Source of the DNA: Candidatus Rhodoferax randersensis
GTDB lineage: Bacteria; Pseudomonadota; Gammaproteobacteria; Burkholderiales; Burkholderiaceae_C
DNA length: 64,000 nt
NCBI GenBank assembly: GCA_016718155.1
Contig: JADKEH010000021.1
Coordinates: 1-64,000, forward strand
Direction of reading: 5' to 3'
Numbering within the stretch: position 1 is the stretch's first letter; the number at the start of each line of letters is the position of its first letter. Below, piece after piece: positions 32,775-42,598 of the stretch. The notes below the pieces were generated by a model. The model was not told where the DNA came from and ran no database searches. It saw only the letters and a program-made list of their open reading frames with translations. Made by a program: the position numbers and the translations under genes.

Positions 32775-34349
32775 ATGGATGAATTGATTGGTCAGATCAC
32801 GTCAATTGCGCGTGGTGTGTGGAAGCATCGCTGGCCGGGCCTGATCGTGGCATGGGTGGTCACCATCATCGGCGTTGCGGTGGTCGTTGCGGTGCCGGAT
32901 CGCTATGAGGCCAGCGCGCGAATCTATGTGGACACGCAGTCCATCTTGAAACCCCTGATGTCAGGCCTGGCGGTTCAGCCCAATGTGGACCAGCAAGTAT
33001 CGATGTTGAGTCGAACCTTGATCAGTCGGCCCAACGTCGAAAAATTGGTGCGCATGGCCGACCTTGACCTGAAGATCAAGTCGAAGGACGCGCAGGACGC
33101 GCGCATCGACGGCTTGATGAAAGAGCTCAAGATCAGTAGCACCGGGCGTGACAACCTGTATGTCTTGTCCTACCGCGATCCAAGTCCTGACCAAGCCAAA
33201 CGGGTGGTGCAGTCGCTGGTGTCCATCTTCGTCGAATCCAGCCTTGGTGATTCGCGTAAGGATTCCGTTACCGCCAAGAAATTTCTTGACGAGCAGATCA
33301 AGGCTTACGAGTCCAAGCTTGAGGAGGCCGAGGCGCGGCTCAAGGAGTTCAAGCTCAAGAACATTGAACTGCAATCGGCCGATGGCAAAGACATGGCTGG
33401 CCGGTTATCGGAGATCAGTGCCCAGCTTCGCCAGGCGCAGCTTGAATTGCATGAGGCTGAGAACGCGCGTGATGCTGCCAGGCGGCAGCTCGATAGCGAG
33501 AAGAACCAAAACGCCAGCATCACCTCCAAGAGTTTGCTGCAGGAGTCTTCCCTGTCGGTGGCAACGCCAGAAATCGACTCCCGAATCGAGGCCCAGAAAC
33601 GCAATCTGGACGCGCTGTTGCAGCGTTTCACCGAGCAGCATCCCGATGTTTCGGGGTCCCGGCGGTTGATCAAGGAGTTGGAAGAACAAAAGCGCAAGGA
33701 AGTGGCGGAGCTGCGCAAGGCGGCCATGGCCAACCCGAGCAATGCGCCCAGCAACAGCCTGGCCTACCAGGAACTCAGTCGCATGTTGGCCACCACCGAG
33801 GTGCAGGTGGCTGGCCTGCGAGCCCGTGTGGGCGAATACAACGCGCGCTACAACCGGGCCCGGGATCTGATGAAGACGGCCCCTCAAATTGAAGCGGAAT
33901 TCGCCCAACTCAACCGGGACTATGGGATTCACAAAAAGAACTACGAAGACCTGGTGTCGCGTCGCGAGTCGGCCAATCTGTCAGGCGAACTCGAAAGCGC
34001 CTCCGGCCTGGCGGACTTTCGTCTGATTGACCCCCCCCGAGCGTCGCCCAAGCCGGTGGCCCCGAACCGGCTGCTGCTGTTGCCAATGGCTTTGCTGGTT
34101 GCCTTGGGCGCGGGTGCCGCCACCGCATTTGTATTCAGCCAGATTCGTGCGGTGTTCTTTGATGCGCGCACCCTGAGCCACGTTGTGGGGCTGCCCCTGC
34201 TGGGCGTGGTCACCTTGGTGGACTCTCCTTCGATGCAAGGACAGCGCAGAAGGGAATTGAGGCGTTTCGGTCTGGCCTCGGGCGGGCTGCTGGTACTGTT
34301 CGCCGCGGGCATGGTGGCTGTCTCGCTGCTCACAGGCCGCCTCGGATAA
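32775..34349 (+). CDS. XrtA system polysaccharide chain-length determinant protein (EpsF/Wzz-like)
   Basis: This 524-residue inner-membrane protein starts with a Wzz domain: helix at about 17-37, then YEASARIYVDTQSILKPLMSG. A long periplasmic coiled coil (about 170-400, for example ESKLEEAEARLKEFKLK) leads to a second helix near 430-455 and a third at the C-terminus. Members act as co-polymerase with a tyrosine kinase, which is encoded 6 bases downstream. No kinase domain is fused, so the following gene supplies it. Confidence 0.92.
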   Translation: MDELIGQITSIARGVWKHRWPGLIVAWVVTIIGVAVVVAVPDRYEASARIYVDTQSILKPLMSGLAVQPNVDQQVSMLSRTLISRPNVEKLVRMADLDLKIKSKDAQDARIDGLMKELKISSTGRDNLYVLSYRDPSPDQAKRVVQSLVSIFVESSLGDSRKDSVTAKKFLDEQIKAYESKLEEAEARLKEFKLKNIELQSADGKDMAGRLSEISAQLRQAQLELHEAENARDAARRQLDSEKNQNASITSKSLLQESSLSVATPEIDSRIEAQKRNLDALLQRFTEQHPDVSGSRRLIKELEEQKRKEVAELRKAAMANPSNAPSNSLAYQELSRMLATTEVQVAGLRARVGEYNARYNRARDLMKTAPQIEAEFAQLNRDYGIHKKNYEDLVSRRESANLSGELESASGLADFRLIDPPRASPKPVAPNRLLLLPMALLVALGAGAATAFVFSQIRAVFFDARTLSHVVGLPLLGVVTLVDSPSMQGQRRRELRRFGLASGGLLVLFAAGMVAVSLLTGRLG

Positions 34350-34355
34350 AACAAA

Positions 34356-35240
34356 ATGACCAGTCTGATTGAACAAGCCAACGAACGCCTGGAGCAACTG
34401 AGGCGAGCCGGGGCCGACATGCCTCAGGAAACGCCCCAACAGGTCAGGGCACCTGAACCCTCCGTGCCAGCACAGCGGGTCGAAGCTGGCAACGCCTCCC
34501 CGCCCCGTCAAGTCTCGATTGACTTGCAATTGGTGGCCGCGTCAGGCATCGTCACGCCGAATGCGCCGCGCTCGCAAGTGGCAGACCAGTTTCGCGTTAT
34601 CAAGCGGCCCTTGATCAGCAATGCCACCGGCAAGGGCGCGTCGGCGATTGTCAATGGCAATTTGATCATGGTAACCAGTGCCCTGCCTGGCGAGGGCAAG
34701 ACCTTTACCGCCATCAACCTGGCCATGAGCATTGCCACCGAGCTCGACAACACGGTCATGCTGGTCGATGCTGACGTGGCACGCCCTTCCGTGCTCAATA
34801 TGCTGGGCTTGCCGTCTGGGCCGGGCTTGCTGGACCTGTTGGTGGACGAGCAGCTCGATGTCGGGAGCGTTTTGCTCAAGACCAATATCGACAAGTTGAC
34901 CATCCTCCCGAGTGGCACGTCGCATGCCCGGGCCACTGAGCTGCTGGCCAGCGACGCGATGGCCAGGCTGCTGGAGAGCATCGCCAAGCGCTATGCCGAT
35001 CGGATCATCGTATTTGATTCGCCGCCGCTGCTCTTGACAACCGAGTCGCGGGTCCTGGCCTCGCACATGGGCCAAATCGTGGTGGTGGTGCAAGCTGAGA
35101 AGACTCTGCAGGCTGACGTTGAGCATGCCCTGTCGACGATCGAAACCTGCCCGGTCAAGCTCATGGTGCTGAATCAGGCCCGGACCACTGCCAAGGACGG
35201 TTACGGCTATGGCTACGGATATGGGTATGAGCACGTGTGA
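34356..35240 (+). CDS. XrtA-associated tyrosine autokinase (BY-kinase)
   Basis: A 294-residue cytoplasmic BY-kinase. Walker A lies at about 105-117 (TSALPGEGKTFTA), Walker A' at about 134 (VMLVDADVARPS), and Walker B is the IIVFDSPPLL stretch. The C-terminus is a tyrosine cluster (YGYGYGYGYEHV), the expected autophosphorylation tail. With the chain-length protein it forms a split Wzc-like unit; the phosphatase at 18.9 kb is a candidate partner, though far away. The tail overlaps the start of the next gene. Confidence 0.93.
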   Translation: MTSLIEQANERLEQLRRAGADMPQETPQQVRAPEPSVPAQRVEAGNASPPRQVSIDLQLVAASGIVTPNAPRSQVADQFRVIKRPLISNATGKGASAIVNGNLIMVTSALPGEGKTFTAINLAMSIATELDNTVMLVDADVARPSVLNMLGLPSGPGLLDLLVDEQLDVGSVLLKTNIDKLTILPSGTSHARATELLASDAMARLLESIAKRYADRIIVFDSPPLLLTTESRVLASHMGQIVVVVQAEKTLQADVEHALSTIETCPVKLMVLNQARTTAKDGYGYGYGYGYEHV

Positions 35241-36744
35241 GCGTCATGGCGCGCTGGCAGCCGCCTTGCTGCTGGTTGCGCAGACCGCTGTCGCGCAGAC
35301 CGAGGGTGGCGCCAATCGGGCGATATCGATCGTGCCGTATGCCACCACGGCTGCAACTTATTCCGACAATGTGCTCCTCAGCAACGCCGATCGACGCGCC
35401 GACTTGATGGTGGCGGTGACCGCCGGGCTGCGCATCACGGGCGAGGGCAGTCGTATCAAGGGTTACCTGAACTATGGCCTGACCGGACAGGCCTATGCCG
35501 ATGGTGCCAAGGCGAGCACGTTTCAGAACTCGCTCAATACATTTGGCAGCATTGAGGCGATCGACAACCTGGCCTTCGTCGATTTCAGTGGCTCTATTTC
35601 GCGACAGGCCGTGTCGGCTTTCGGGGTACAGACCGACGGCGGGATTCCCAATTCCAATCAGTCGGAGGTCGCCACGTTTCGGCTGTCTCCCTACTTACGC
35701 GGCCAGCTCGGCGGTTCGGCGAATTACGAGGCACGCTACGCCTGGACGGCAACGCGCACCGGCACGGATGCGGCGTCGGATGCCAAGGTGGCCGATGCGC
35801 TGGTCAAGCTTAACGGGCGCGTTCCATCCGGTCAGTTGGCATGGTCGGTAGAGGCGTCACGGCAATCGGTCGATTTCACAACCGGACGCTCGACCGAGTC
35901 GGATCGCCTGACGGGAACTTTGAGCTACCCCATCAGCAACCAGCTGGTGGTGTCGGGGACGGGCGGTCGCGACAGCAACAACTACACCAACGCGGGCAGA
36001 GAGAGTCACAGTGTCCTGGGGGCGGGCATCAACTGGTCACCAGCCCCGACCACCACACTGTCGGTCAACGCCAGCAACCAGTCGTTTGGCCACGGACACA
36101 GCATCAGCTTCGAGCACCGCACGCCGCGGACGATCTGGCGCTTTACCGACTCCAATGGTGTCTCCACGGCCCCTGGCCAACTCATCAGCACAACCATTGG
36201 CTCGGTCTACGACCTGTATTTCAGTCAATTTGCTTCGATTGAGCCCGACCCGATCAAACGCGCCTTGTTGGTGAATAATTTCCTGCAAACCAATGGCGTC
36301 AGCCCCAGTGCGCCAGTGATTGCCGGGTATCTGACGTCTGCCGTGTCGCTGCTGCGGCGTCAGGATGCGTCGTTTGCTTTGCTCGGTGTACGCGATACCG
36401 TGACCTTTTTGGCATCCCGCAGCAACAGTCGAAGGCTCGATACGGTGACTGGCGCGGCCGATGATTTGGTGAGTTCGTCGGTGATTGTCCAACAGGGGTT
36501 CAGCGTCAGCTACGCGCACCGGCTCACACCGCAGGCGGCTTTCAACGCCATCGCCTCGCAGCAACGTACGATCGGGTCGTCCACACAACCGGAGACCAGT
36601 TTGCGAACACTCAGCCTGAACCTCACCAGCGCGGTCAGTCGCCAGTCCACCGCCACTTTCGGGGCGCGACGGTCTGTATTCGACAGCCCCACCGTGCCCT
36701 ATTCCGAGTCGGCCATCACCGGCTCCCTGACCGTGCAGTTTTAG
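35227..36744 (+). CDS. PEP-CTERM system-associated outer-membrane barrel protein
   Basis: About 505 residues with a signal peptide (ALAAALLLVAQTAVAQ) and repeated amphipathic beta strands through to the final SAITGSLTVQF with terminal Phe. It belongs to the uncharacterised outer-membrane family found beside XrtA kinases; related barrels are proposed to be the export pore. I take ATG 35227, inside the kinase tail; ATG 35221 is equally in frame. It is followed after 3 bases by the ATPase gene. Confidence 0.88.
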   Translation: MSTCERHGALAAALLLVAQTAVAQTEGGANRAISIVPYATTAATYSDNVLLSNADRRADLMVAVTAGLRITGEGSRIKGYLNYGLTGQAYADGAKASTFQNSLNTFGSIEAIDNLAFVDFSGSISRQAVSAFGVQTDGGIPNSNQSEVATFRLSPYLRGQLGGSANYEARYAWTATRTGTDAASDAKVADALVKLNGRVPSGQLAWSVEASRQSVDFTTGRSTESDRLTGTLSYPISNQLVVSGTGGRDSNNYTNAGRESHSVLGAGINWSPAPTTTLSVNASNQSFGHGHSISFEHRTPRTIWRFTDSNGVSTAPGQLISTTIGSVYDLYFSQFASIEPDPIKRALLVNNFLQTNGVSPSAPVIAGYLTSAVSLLRRQDASFALLGVRDTVTFLASRSNSRRLDTVTGAADDLVSSSVIVQQGFSVSYAHRLTPQAAFNAIASQQRTIGSSTQPETSLRTLSLNLTSAVSRQSTATFGARRSVFDSPTVPYSESAITGSLTVQF

Positions 36745-36747
36745 CCC

Positions 36748-37845
36748 ATGTATGAAGAGTTTTATGGGTTAAGTTGCAAGCCGTTTCAGCTCAATCCCGA
36801 TCCAAGTTTTTATTTCGGCAGCAAGCAACACCGCCGCGCCAAAGCCTACTTGGAGTATGGCGTGGCGCGCAACGAGGGCTTCATCGTCATCACCGGCGAT
36901 ATTGGCGCCGGCAAGACCACCGTCGTGCGCGGCTTGCTGGGCAGCCTGGATGTCAACAAGGTTTGTGCTGCCAATCTGGTGAGCACCCAGCTCGACGCCG
37001 AGGACACCTTGCGCATGGTGGGCGCGGCATTTGGCGTGCGGGTCAAAGATGTTGCCAAGGCCGACTTGCTGATGTCGCTGGAGGCATTCCTGGTCAGCCA
37101 GTTGAGCCAGGGAAGACGCTGCCTGTTGATTGTGGACGAAGCGCAGAACCTGAGTTCCCGAGCGGTTGAAGAGCTGCGCATGTTGTCCAACTTTCAGTTC
37201 GGCAAGCAAGCCTTGCTGCAGACCTTTCTCGTTGGGCAGCCCGAATTCCGGGATATCTTGCGGCATCCGTCGATGCAGCAGTTGCGCCAGCGCGTCACGG
37301 CCACTTGCCACATCGGGCCGCTCGATGAAGACGAGACCCAGCGCTATATTCTGCACCGTCTCAAGTGCGCCGGCAGCACCGGGCGCCCCAGCTTTGATGG
37401 CCCCGCGTTTGTGGCGATTCACCGGGCCAGCGGCGGCATTCCGAGGCGCATCAATTCGTTATGCGACCGCTTGTTGTTGCTGGGCTTCCTGGGGAGCAAA
37501 GACAGCTTTGACCTTGCCGACGTGGAAGAAGTGGTGCGGGAAATGCAGGACGAAGCCGGTGGGGCGGCCAGTCGGCCCCTGTCTCTGGGCGATTTTGCGC
37601 TGGCCGACAGTCGACCGATGCCGCTGCGGGTGGACATTGATCCCACTCGCCTGCAACTGCCGGTTGGTCTGGCCAATGACTTGTCCGACCAGATGGACAA
37701 TCTGGGGCAGGAGCGCCATGGTGACCGCCTGTTGCGGCTGGAGCGAAGCTTGCTGCGCATTGAACGCTTCAATCTGGAAATCCTGACTATGCTGCAAAAG
37801 CTGGTCAATGCCGTCAAGAAACCGCAAGACGAAAGTAACCCATGA
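36748..37845 (+). CDS. XrtA/PEP-CTERM system-associated ATPase (ExeA-like AAA)
   Basis: A 365-residue AAA ATPase beginning MYEEFYGLSCKPFQLNPDP, the sharply conserved start of this family. Walker A is GDIGAGKTTVVRG (about 49-61) and Walker B CLLIVDEAQNL (about 127-137). The sensor region SGGIPRRINSLCDRLLL is typical of ExeA/GspA-like proteins. The C-terminal 90 residues are variable and end in a coiled coil. The function in XrtA loci is not established. The stop overlaps the wecB start (ATGA). Confidence 0.92.
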   Translation: MYEEFYGLSCKPFQLNPDPSFYFGSKQHRRAKAYLEYGVARNEGFIVITGDIGAGKTTVVRGLLGSLDVNKVCAANLVSTQLDAEDTLRMVGAAFGVRVKDVAKADLLMSLEAFLVSQLSQGRRCLLIVDEAQNLSSRAVEELRMLSNFQFGKQALLQTFLVGQPEFRDILRHPSMQQLRQRVTATCHIGPLDEDETQRYILHRLKCAGSTGRPSFDGPAFVAIHRASGGIPRRINSLCDRLLLLGFLGSKDSFDLADVEEVVREMQDEAGGAASRPLSLGDFALADSRPMPLRVDIDPTRLQLPVGLANDLSDQMDNLGQERHGDRLLRLERSLLRIERFNLEILTMLQKLVNAVKKPQDESNP

Positions 37846-39014
37846 GCTCGACTGAACCCGGCGTCCAACTGGGCCCGGTGATGTGTGTGGTTGGGGCGCG
37901 CCCCAACTTCATGAAGATGGCGCCCATCCTTCGTGCCCTGGCAGGGCACCATCCCGCCATTCCGATGCTGCTGGTGCACACCGGCCAGCACTATGACAAG
38001 GATATGAGCGACAAGTTGTTCGAAGATCTGCGCCTGCCCCGGCCTGACATCAACCTTGAGGTGGGCTCCGCCAGCCATGCCGTGCAGACGGCCGAGGTGA
38101 TGCGACGCTTCGAGCCGCTGCTGGACACGCATCGTCCGTCTTGCGTGGTGGTCGTGGGTGACGTCAACTCGACACTGGCCTGCACCTTGGTGGCGGTCAA
38201 GAAAGGCGTGCCGGTGGCGCATGTTGAGGCCGGTCTGCGCAGCTTTGATCGCGCCATGCCGGAGGAAATCAACCGCATCCTGACGGATCAGGTGGCCGAC
38301 CGGCTGTACACCACCGAGCGCTCTGCCGAAGATAATTTGGCGCGCGAAGGCATCCCGGCGGATCGCGTATGCTTTGCGGGCAATGTGATGATCGACTCGG
38401 TAGTATTTGGTCGCACCCACGCTCGCGACCCGGCGCAGACGCTCCATGCCTGTGGCGTTGCATCAAGCATCCTTAGCCATCCCCGCGGCTATGGCGTGGT
38501 CACGCTGCATCGACCGTCCAACGTCGATCACCCCGAGACGCTACGCGCATTGCTCGAAACGCTGGGTGAGGTCGCGTCGCGCCTGCCGCTGGTGTTTGCC
38601 CTGCATCCTCGCACCCGCGGCAACATCGAGAAGTTTGACTGTGCCGCACTGATCGACCCGGCGCGCATGGTGTTGTTACCGCCACAAGGCTACCTGGAGA
38701 TGCTCGGCCTCATGGCCGACGCGACGGTGGTCCTGACCGATTCCGGCGGCTTGCAGGAAGAGACCACGGCCTTGGGCGTGCCGTGCTTGACCCTGCGCGA
38801 GAACACCGAGCGCCCGATCACCGTGTCGCAAGGCACCAACATCCTGGTCGGGCGAGATCGCGGTGCCATTCTCCAGGGCGTGGATGACATCCTGGCCGGA
38901 CAGGGCAAGCGCGGTCGAGTTCCCGAACTGTGGGACGGTCATGCCGCCGAGCGGATCGCCGCGGATTTGTGGCAATGGCTGACGGAACCTGCCAATCAGA
39001 CGCCTCGCGCCTAA
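37842..39014 (+). CDS. wecB: UDP-N-acetylglucosamine 2-epimerase (non-hydrolysing)
   Basis: A 390-residue GT-B-fold epimerase: VVGARPNFMKMAPILRAL at the start, HTGQHYDKDMSD, HVEAGLRSFDRAMPEEINR and the late TDSGGLQEETTALGVPCLTLRENTERP, all hallmark WecB motifs. It interconverts UDP-GlcNAc and UDP-ManNAc. Together with the UDP-sugar dehydrogenase at 44.3 kb it could supply UDP-ManNAcA. Its 4-base overlap with the ATPase gene shows co-transcription. Confidence 0.95.
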   Translation: MSSTEPGVQLGPVMCVVGARPNFMKMAPILRALAGHHPAIPMLLVHTGQHYDKDMSDKLFEDLRLPRPDINLEVGSASHAVQTAEVMRRFEPLLDTHRPSCVVVVGDVNSTLACTLVAVKKGVPVAHVEAGLRSFDRAMPEEINRILTDQVADRLYTTERSAEDNLAREGIPADRVCFAGNVMIDSVVFGRTHARDPAQTLHACGVASSILSHPRGYGVVTLHRPSNVDHPETLRALLETLGEVASRLPLVFALHPRTRGNIEKFDCAALIDPARMVLLPPQGYLEMLGLMADATVVLTDSGGLQEETTALGVPCLTLRENTERPITVSQGTNILVGRDRGAILQGVDDILAGQGKRGRVPELWDGHAAERIAADLWQWLTEPANQTPRA

Positions 39015-39056
39015 CTGACATGACCTCCCGCCCGCCACACATCATGCAAGAGTACC

Positions 39057-39138
39057 GTCATTGCGAGGAGCAAAGCGACGCGGCAATCCATGCAGCCGTG
39101 AGCCATGGATTGCTTCACTGCGTTCGCAATGACGATGG
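39057..39138. repeat. Intergenic GTCATTGCGA-type palindromic repeat 2
   Basis: One complete element: GTCATTGCGAGGAGCAAAGC..GGCAATCCATG on the left and CATGGATTGC..GCGTTCGCAATGAC on the right form an inverted pair about 80 bases long between wecB and the deacetylase gene. The ends are perfect inverted repeats. Confidence 0.85.
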
Positions 39139-39167
39139 TCTTTCGCGTTAAGCCTGCGGAGCCAGGG

Positions 39168-40043
39168 ATGACTGCAAACGCGATCACCAATGCTCTGACA
39201 ATTGATGTCGAGGATTACTTTCAGGTGTCCGCCTTCGCGTCGCATATTGCACGCGACGAGTGGGACAGCAAGGAGTGCCGGGTTGAACGCAATGTCGGGC
39301 GCATCCTGGAGATGCTCGACCATGCTCAAGTCAAGGCGACGTTCTTCACCCTGGGCTGGATCGCGGAGCGCTATCCGCAACTGATTCGGCGCATCGTGCA
39401 AGAAGGACATGAACTGGCCAGCCATGGCTACGGCCATGAGCGCGCCAGCGACCAGAATTGGGATTCGTTCTTTACCGATGTCAACCTGGCCAAGATCTTG
39501 CTGGAAGACTTGACCGGCGTCGAAGTGCGTGGCTACCGCGCGCCCAGCTTCTCTATCGGCAAGGACAACCAGTGGGCCTTTGATTGTCTGCTGAAGGCCG
39601 GCTACCGTTACAGCTCCAGCATCTACCCCATCGCGCATGACCACTATGGCATGCCCGATGCGCCGCGCTTTGCCTACGAGGTGCGTCCCGGCTTGCTCGA
39701 AATCCCGGTCACCACCCTGCGTCTGCTGGGTCGCAACTTCCCATCCAGCGGCGGCGGCTATTTCAGATTGTTGCCGTATGCGCTGTCGCGCTGGATGCTC
39801 AATCGCGTCAACCAGGGCGATGGCCAGGCGGCCATCTTCTACTTTCACCCCTGGGAGATCGATGTCGACCAGCCCCGGGTGGAAGGCATTGGCGCCAAGA
39901 CGCGCTTTCGGCACTACGTCAACATCGACCGCGTCGAGGGCCGACTCAAGCGCTTGTTGGACGACTTCCAGTGGGGCCGGATGGACCAGGTCTTTCTGCG
40001 CCCGGAAATCGCCCAGCCGCAAGCCAGGGCGGCCTTGGCCTGA
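39168..40043 (+). CDS. XrtA-locus polysaccharide deacetylase (NodB fold, DUF3473 C-terminus)
   Basis: A 291-residue NodB-fold deacetylase of the PEP-CTERM-locus subfamily. Metal/catalytic Asp lies in TNALTIDVEDYFQVSAF, the His pair in ELASHGYGHERA, and later motifs include RGYRAPSFSIGKDNQWAFD. The C-terminal part (HPWEIDVDQPR, then TRFRHYVNIDR) is the DUF3473 extension. No signal peptide is seen, so it probably acts in the cytoplasm on lipid-linked precursors. The start at 39168 excludes repeat-derived sequence upstream. Confidence 0.92.
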   Translation: MTANAITNALTIDVEDYFQVSAFASHIARDEWDSKECRVERNVGRILEMLDHAQVKATFFTLGWIAERYPQLIRRIVQEGHELASHGYGHERASDQNWDSFFTDVNLAKILLEDLTGVEVRGYRAPSFSIGKDNQWAFDCLLKAGYRYSSSIYPIAHDHYGMPDAPRFAYEVRPGLLEIPVTTLRLLGRNFPSSGGGYFRLLPYALSRWMLNRVNQGDGQAAIFYFHPWEIDVDQPRVEGIGAKTRFRHYVNIDRVEGRLKRLLDDFQWGRMDQVFLRPEIAQPQARAALA

Positions 40044-40049
40044 ATCGCC

Positions 40050-41087
40050 GTGCTGAGCGTGCACCAGCTTCAAGCGAGCGATCGCGAGACCGCCCGGCGC
40101 TGGGACGAGTTCGTGCTGGCCTGCCCGCAGGCCACCTTCTTTCACCGCGCCGGCTGGCAACGCATCTTGCGTGAGGTCTACCGGCATGACGCCTACTACC
40201 TGTACGCCGAGCAACACGGGCGCATCCAGGGTGTGCTGCCCCTGGGGCATGTCAACAGCTGGCTGTTTGGCAATTCGCTGACCAGCCTGCCCTTTGCCGT
40301 GTACGGCGGCGTGGCCGCGAGCAGTCCCGAGGTGGCGGCAGCCTTGATTGCCGAGGCCCAGGCGCTGGCTGTGAAGCTGGATGTGGCGCACCTGGAGCTG
40401 CGCCACGTCGATGCACAGCGAGCGGACTGGCCGACGCAAGATTTGTACGTCACCTTTCGCAAAGAAATCCTGGCCGATGAGGAAGCCAACATGCTGGCCA
40501 TCCCTCGCAAGCAGCGCGCCATGGTGCGCAAAGGCATCAAGAACGGATTGCTCGGCGCGATCGACCTCGATGTCGAGCGCTTCTTTCCGCTCTATGCCGA
40601 CAATGTGCACCGACACGGCACACCGGCCATGCCCAAGCGTTATTTTCAGGCACTAATGGCCGAATTCGGCGTCGATTGCGAAGTCCTGACCGTGACGGCG
40701 CCGGACGGTCGTCTGCTCAGCAGTGTGATGAGTTTTTATTTCAGGGACGAGATTCTTCCCTACTACGCGGGCGACGACGAACGTGCCCGCGAGCTCGCGG
40801 CCAATGACTTCAAGTACTGGGAATTAATGCGCCGCGCCTGCGCGCGCGGTCTCAAGGTGTTTGATTACGGACGCAGCAAGCAGGGCACGGGCTCCTACGC
40901 TTTCAAGAAGAACTGGGGCTTTGAGCCTCGGCCGTTGCACTACGAATACTGCCTGTACAAGCGTGACGCGATCCCCCAGAACAATCCATCCAATGCCAAG
41001 TACAAGTTGCTGATCGAGACTTGGCGACGCATGCCAATCTGGCTGGCCAATTGGCTCGGGCCCTTCATCGTGCGAAATCTCGGCTAG
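40050..41087 (+). CDS. FemAB-family XrtA/PEP-CTERM system-associated protein
   Basis: A 345-residue GNAT-like FemAB protein: ATFFHRAGWQRILREVYRHDAYY at the start, IPRKQRAMVRKGIKNGL in the middle and FDYGRSKQGTGSYAFKKNWGF near the end, all typical of the XrtA-linked subfamily. FemAB relatives transfer amino acids from tRNA to cell-wall precursors; the substrate in exosortase loci is unproven but amino-acyl decoration of the glycan is plausible. GTG start, 6 bases after the deacetylase stop. Confidence 0.92.
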   Translation: MLSVHQLQASDRETARRWDEFVLACPQATFFHRAGWQRILREVYRHDAYYLYAEQHGRIQGVLPLGHVNSWLFGNSLTSLPFAVYGGVAASSPEVAAALIAEAQALAVKLDVAHLELRHVDAQRADWPTQDLYVTFRKEILADEEANMLAIPRKQRAMVRKGIKNGLLGAIDLDVERFFPLYADNVHRHGTPAMPKRYFQALMAEFGVDCEVLTVTAPDGRLLSSVMSFYFRDEILPYYAGDDERARELAANDFKYWELMRRACARGLKVFDYGRSKQGTGSYAFKKNWGFEPRPLHYEYCLYKRDAIPQNNPSNAKYKLLIETWRRMPIWLANWLGPFIVRNLG

Positions 41088-41118
41088 AAGGGAAAGTAAG
41101 TTGAAAACAAACCAGTTC

Positions 41119-41249
41119 CCGTCATTGCGAGCCTCCAGTTGCGCGTCTGAACCGCACACGGAGGGGCGGGGGGCCGGATTGCTTCACTGCGTGGGGTTCG
41201 GAGCGGCGGCCAGGTGGTGGATTGCCGCGCTGTGCTCGCAATGACGGGG
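41119..41249. repeat. Intergenic GTCATTGCGA-type palindromic repeat cluster 3
   Basis: CCCGTCATTGCGAGCCTCCA opens the cluster and GGATTGCCGCGC with CTCGCAATGACGGGG closes it in inverted orientation, with a GGATTGCTTCACTGCG module between. It fills most of the 203-base gap between the FemAB gene and the next glycosyltransferase. Confidence 0.85.
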
Positions 41250-41290
41250 TTGCCGGCATTTCTGATATTTCGACTGGCCTAAGTTTGGTC

Positions 41291-42598
41291 ATGGCCAACC
41301 TGCTCTACCTGGTGCACCGCCTGCCCTATCCGCCGAACAAGGGCGACAAGGTGCGGTCGTACCACCTGCTCAAACACCTAGCAGCGCAGCACAAGGTGTT
41401 TCTGGGGACCTTCGTGGACGACCCGCAGGATGAGGCGCATGTCCCGACCGTGCGAGCCCTGTGTGCCGAGTTGCACGTGGCCAGACTCCACCCACGGCAA
41501 GCCAAACTGCGCAGCGCCTTGGCCTTGTTGGGCGACCAGGCCCTGACGTTGCGCTACTACCGTGATGCGGGCATGGCCCGATGGGTTGACCAACTGGCGG
41601 CCCGCCATGCGATCGACGCTGTGGTGGTGTTCTCATCCGCGATGGCCCAGTATGCCCAGCGCTTGCCGCAGATTCCGATGCTGGTGGACTTTGTCGATGT
41701 GGACTCTGCCAAATGGTCGGAGTACGCCGGCAAGCACCGCTGGCCGATGTCATGGCTCTATCGTCGCGAAGGTGAGTCCTTGCTAGCCTACGAGCGCCTG
41801 GTGGCCATGCAGGCCAGACGCTCGTTCTTCGTGACCGAAAAAGAGACGGCGCTGTTTGGACAACTGGCTGCGGAGTGTGCGGCCAAAGTCGACACGATCA
41901 GCAATGGTGTCGATGCCGACTTCTTCGCACCCGATGCGAATCGGCCCTCACCCTTTGCGCCCACGTCGACAAGCCCTGGCGGCGGCGCCTTCGAAATGCC
42001 CGTTGCATTTACTGGCGCAATGGACTACTGGCCCAACATCGACGCCGTGGTCTGGTTTGTCAGCGACATCTGGCCCGCCTTGCGCCGTCGCTGGCCGCAA
42101 TTGCGCTTCTACATTGTTGGGCGCAGCCCACCCGCGGCGGTTCAAGCGCTCGCGGGCGATTCGGTCGTGGTGACTGGCACGGTGCCGGATGTTCGACCCT
42201 ATCTGCAGCATGCGGCGGTAGTGGTGGCGCCGCTGCGGGTGGCACGCGGCATCCAGAACAAGATCCTGGAGGCCATGGCGATGGCCCGGCCCGTGGTGGC
42301 GGCGCAATCCTGCGTCGCGGCCATCGATGCGCGGGTGGGGCTCGAACTACTTGGAGCTGAGTCGGTGACCGACTACGTGACAGCCGTCACGCGCCTGCTG
42401 GAGAACACGCAGGAGGCCGATGGTATCGGCGCTGCCGGGCGCAAACGGGTGTTGGCCAGCTACAGTTGGGCTGCGCACTTGTCGCGCATCGATCGTTATC
42501 TGTCGGCAACCACACCGGCCGCGCAACCTCCAACATCCGACAATCAGTTGAGGACAGAGCTGAAGATCTGTCCCGCAAAATATCAGGACTCACCATGA
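41291..42598 (+). CDS. PEP-CTERM/XrtA system-associated glycosyltransferase (GT4)
   Basis: A 435-residue GT-B enzyme of the XrtA-linked sugar transferase family: MANLLYLVHRLPYPPNKGDK at the start, FVDVDSAKWSEYA, the NGVDADFFAP linker and MDYWPNIDAVVWFVSDIWP. The donor-binding region is RGIQNKILEAMAMARPVVA. It overlaps xrtA by 4 bases, so both are co-expressed. It likely extends the lipid-linked repeat unit; the sugar is unknown. Confidence 0.92.
   Translation: MANLLYLVHRLPYPPNKGDKVRSYHLLKHLAAQHKVFLGTFVDDPQDEAHVPTVRALCAELHVARLHPRQAKLRSALALLGDQALTLRYYRDAGMARWVDQLAARHAIDAVVVFSSAMAQYAQRLPQIPMLVDFVDVDSAKWSEYAGKHRWPMSWLYRREGESLLAYERLVAMQARRSFFVTEKETALFGQLAAECAAKVDTISNGVDADFFAPDANRPSPFAPTSTSPGGGAFEMPVAFTGAMDYWPNIDAVVWFVSDIWPALRRRWPQLRFYIVGRSPPAAVQALAGDSVVVTGTVPDVRPYLQHAAVVVAPLRVARGIQNKILEAMAMARPVVAAQSCVAAIDARVGLELLGAESVTDYVTAVTRLLENTQEADGIGAAGRKRVLASYSWAAHLSRIDRYLSATTPAAQPPTSDNQLRTELKICPAKYQDSP

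Noticed and set aside
39042..40616. A 524-codon minus-strand frame opposite the deacetylase and FemAB genes
   Set aside because: It spans two real genes and a repeat cluster and lacks domains.
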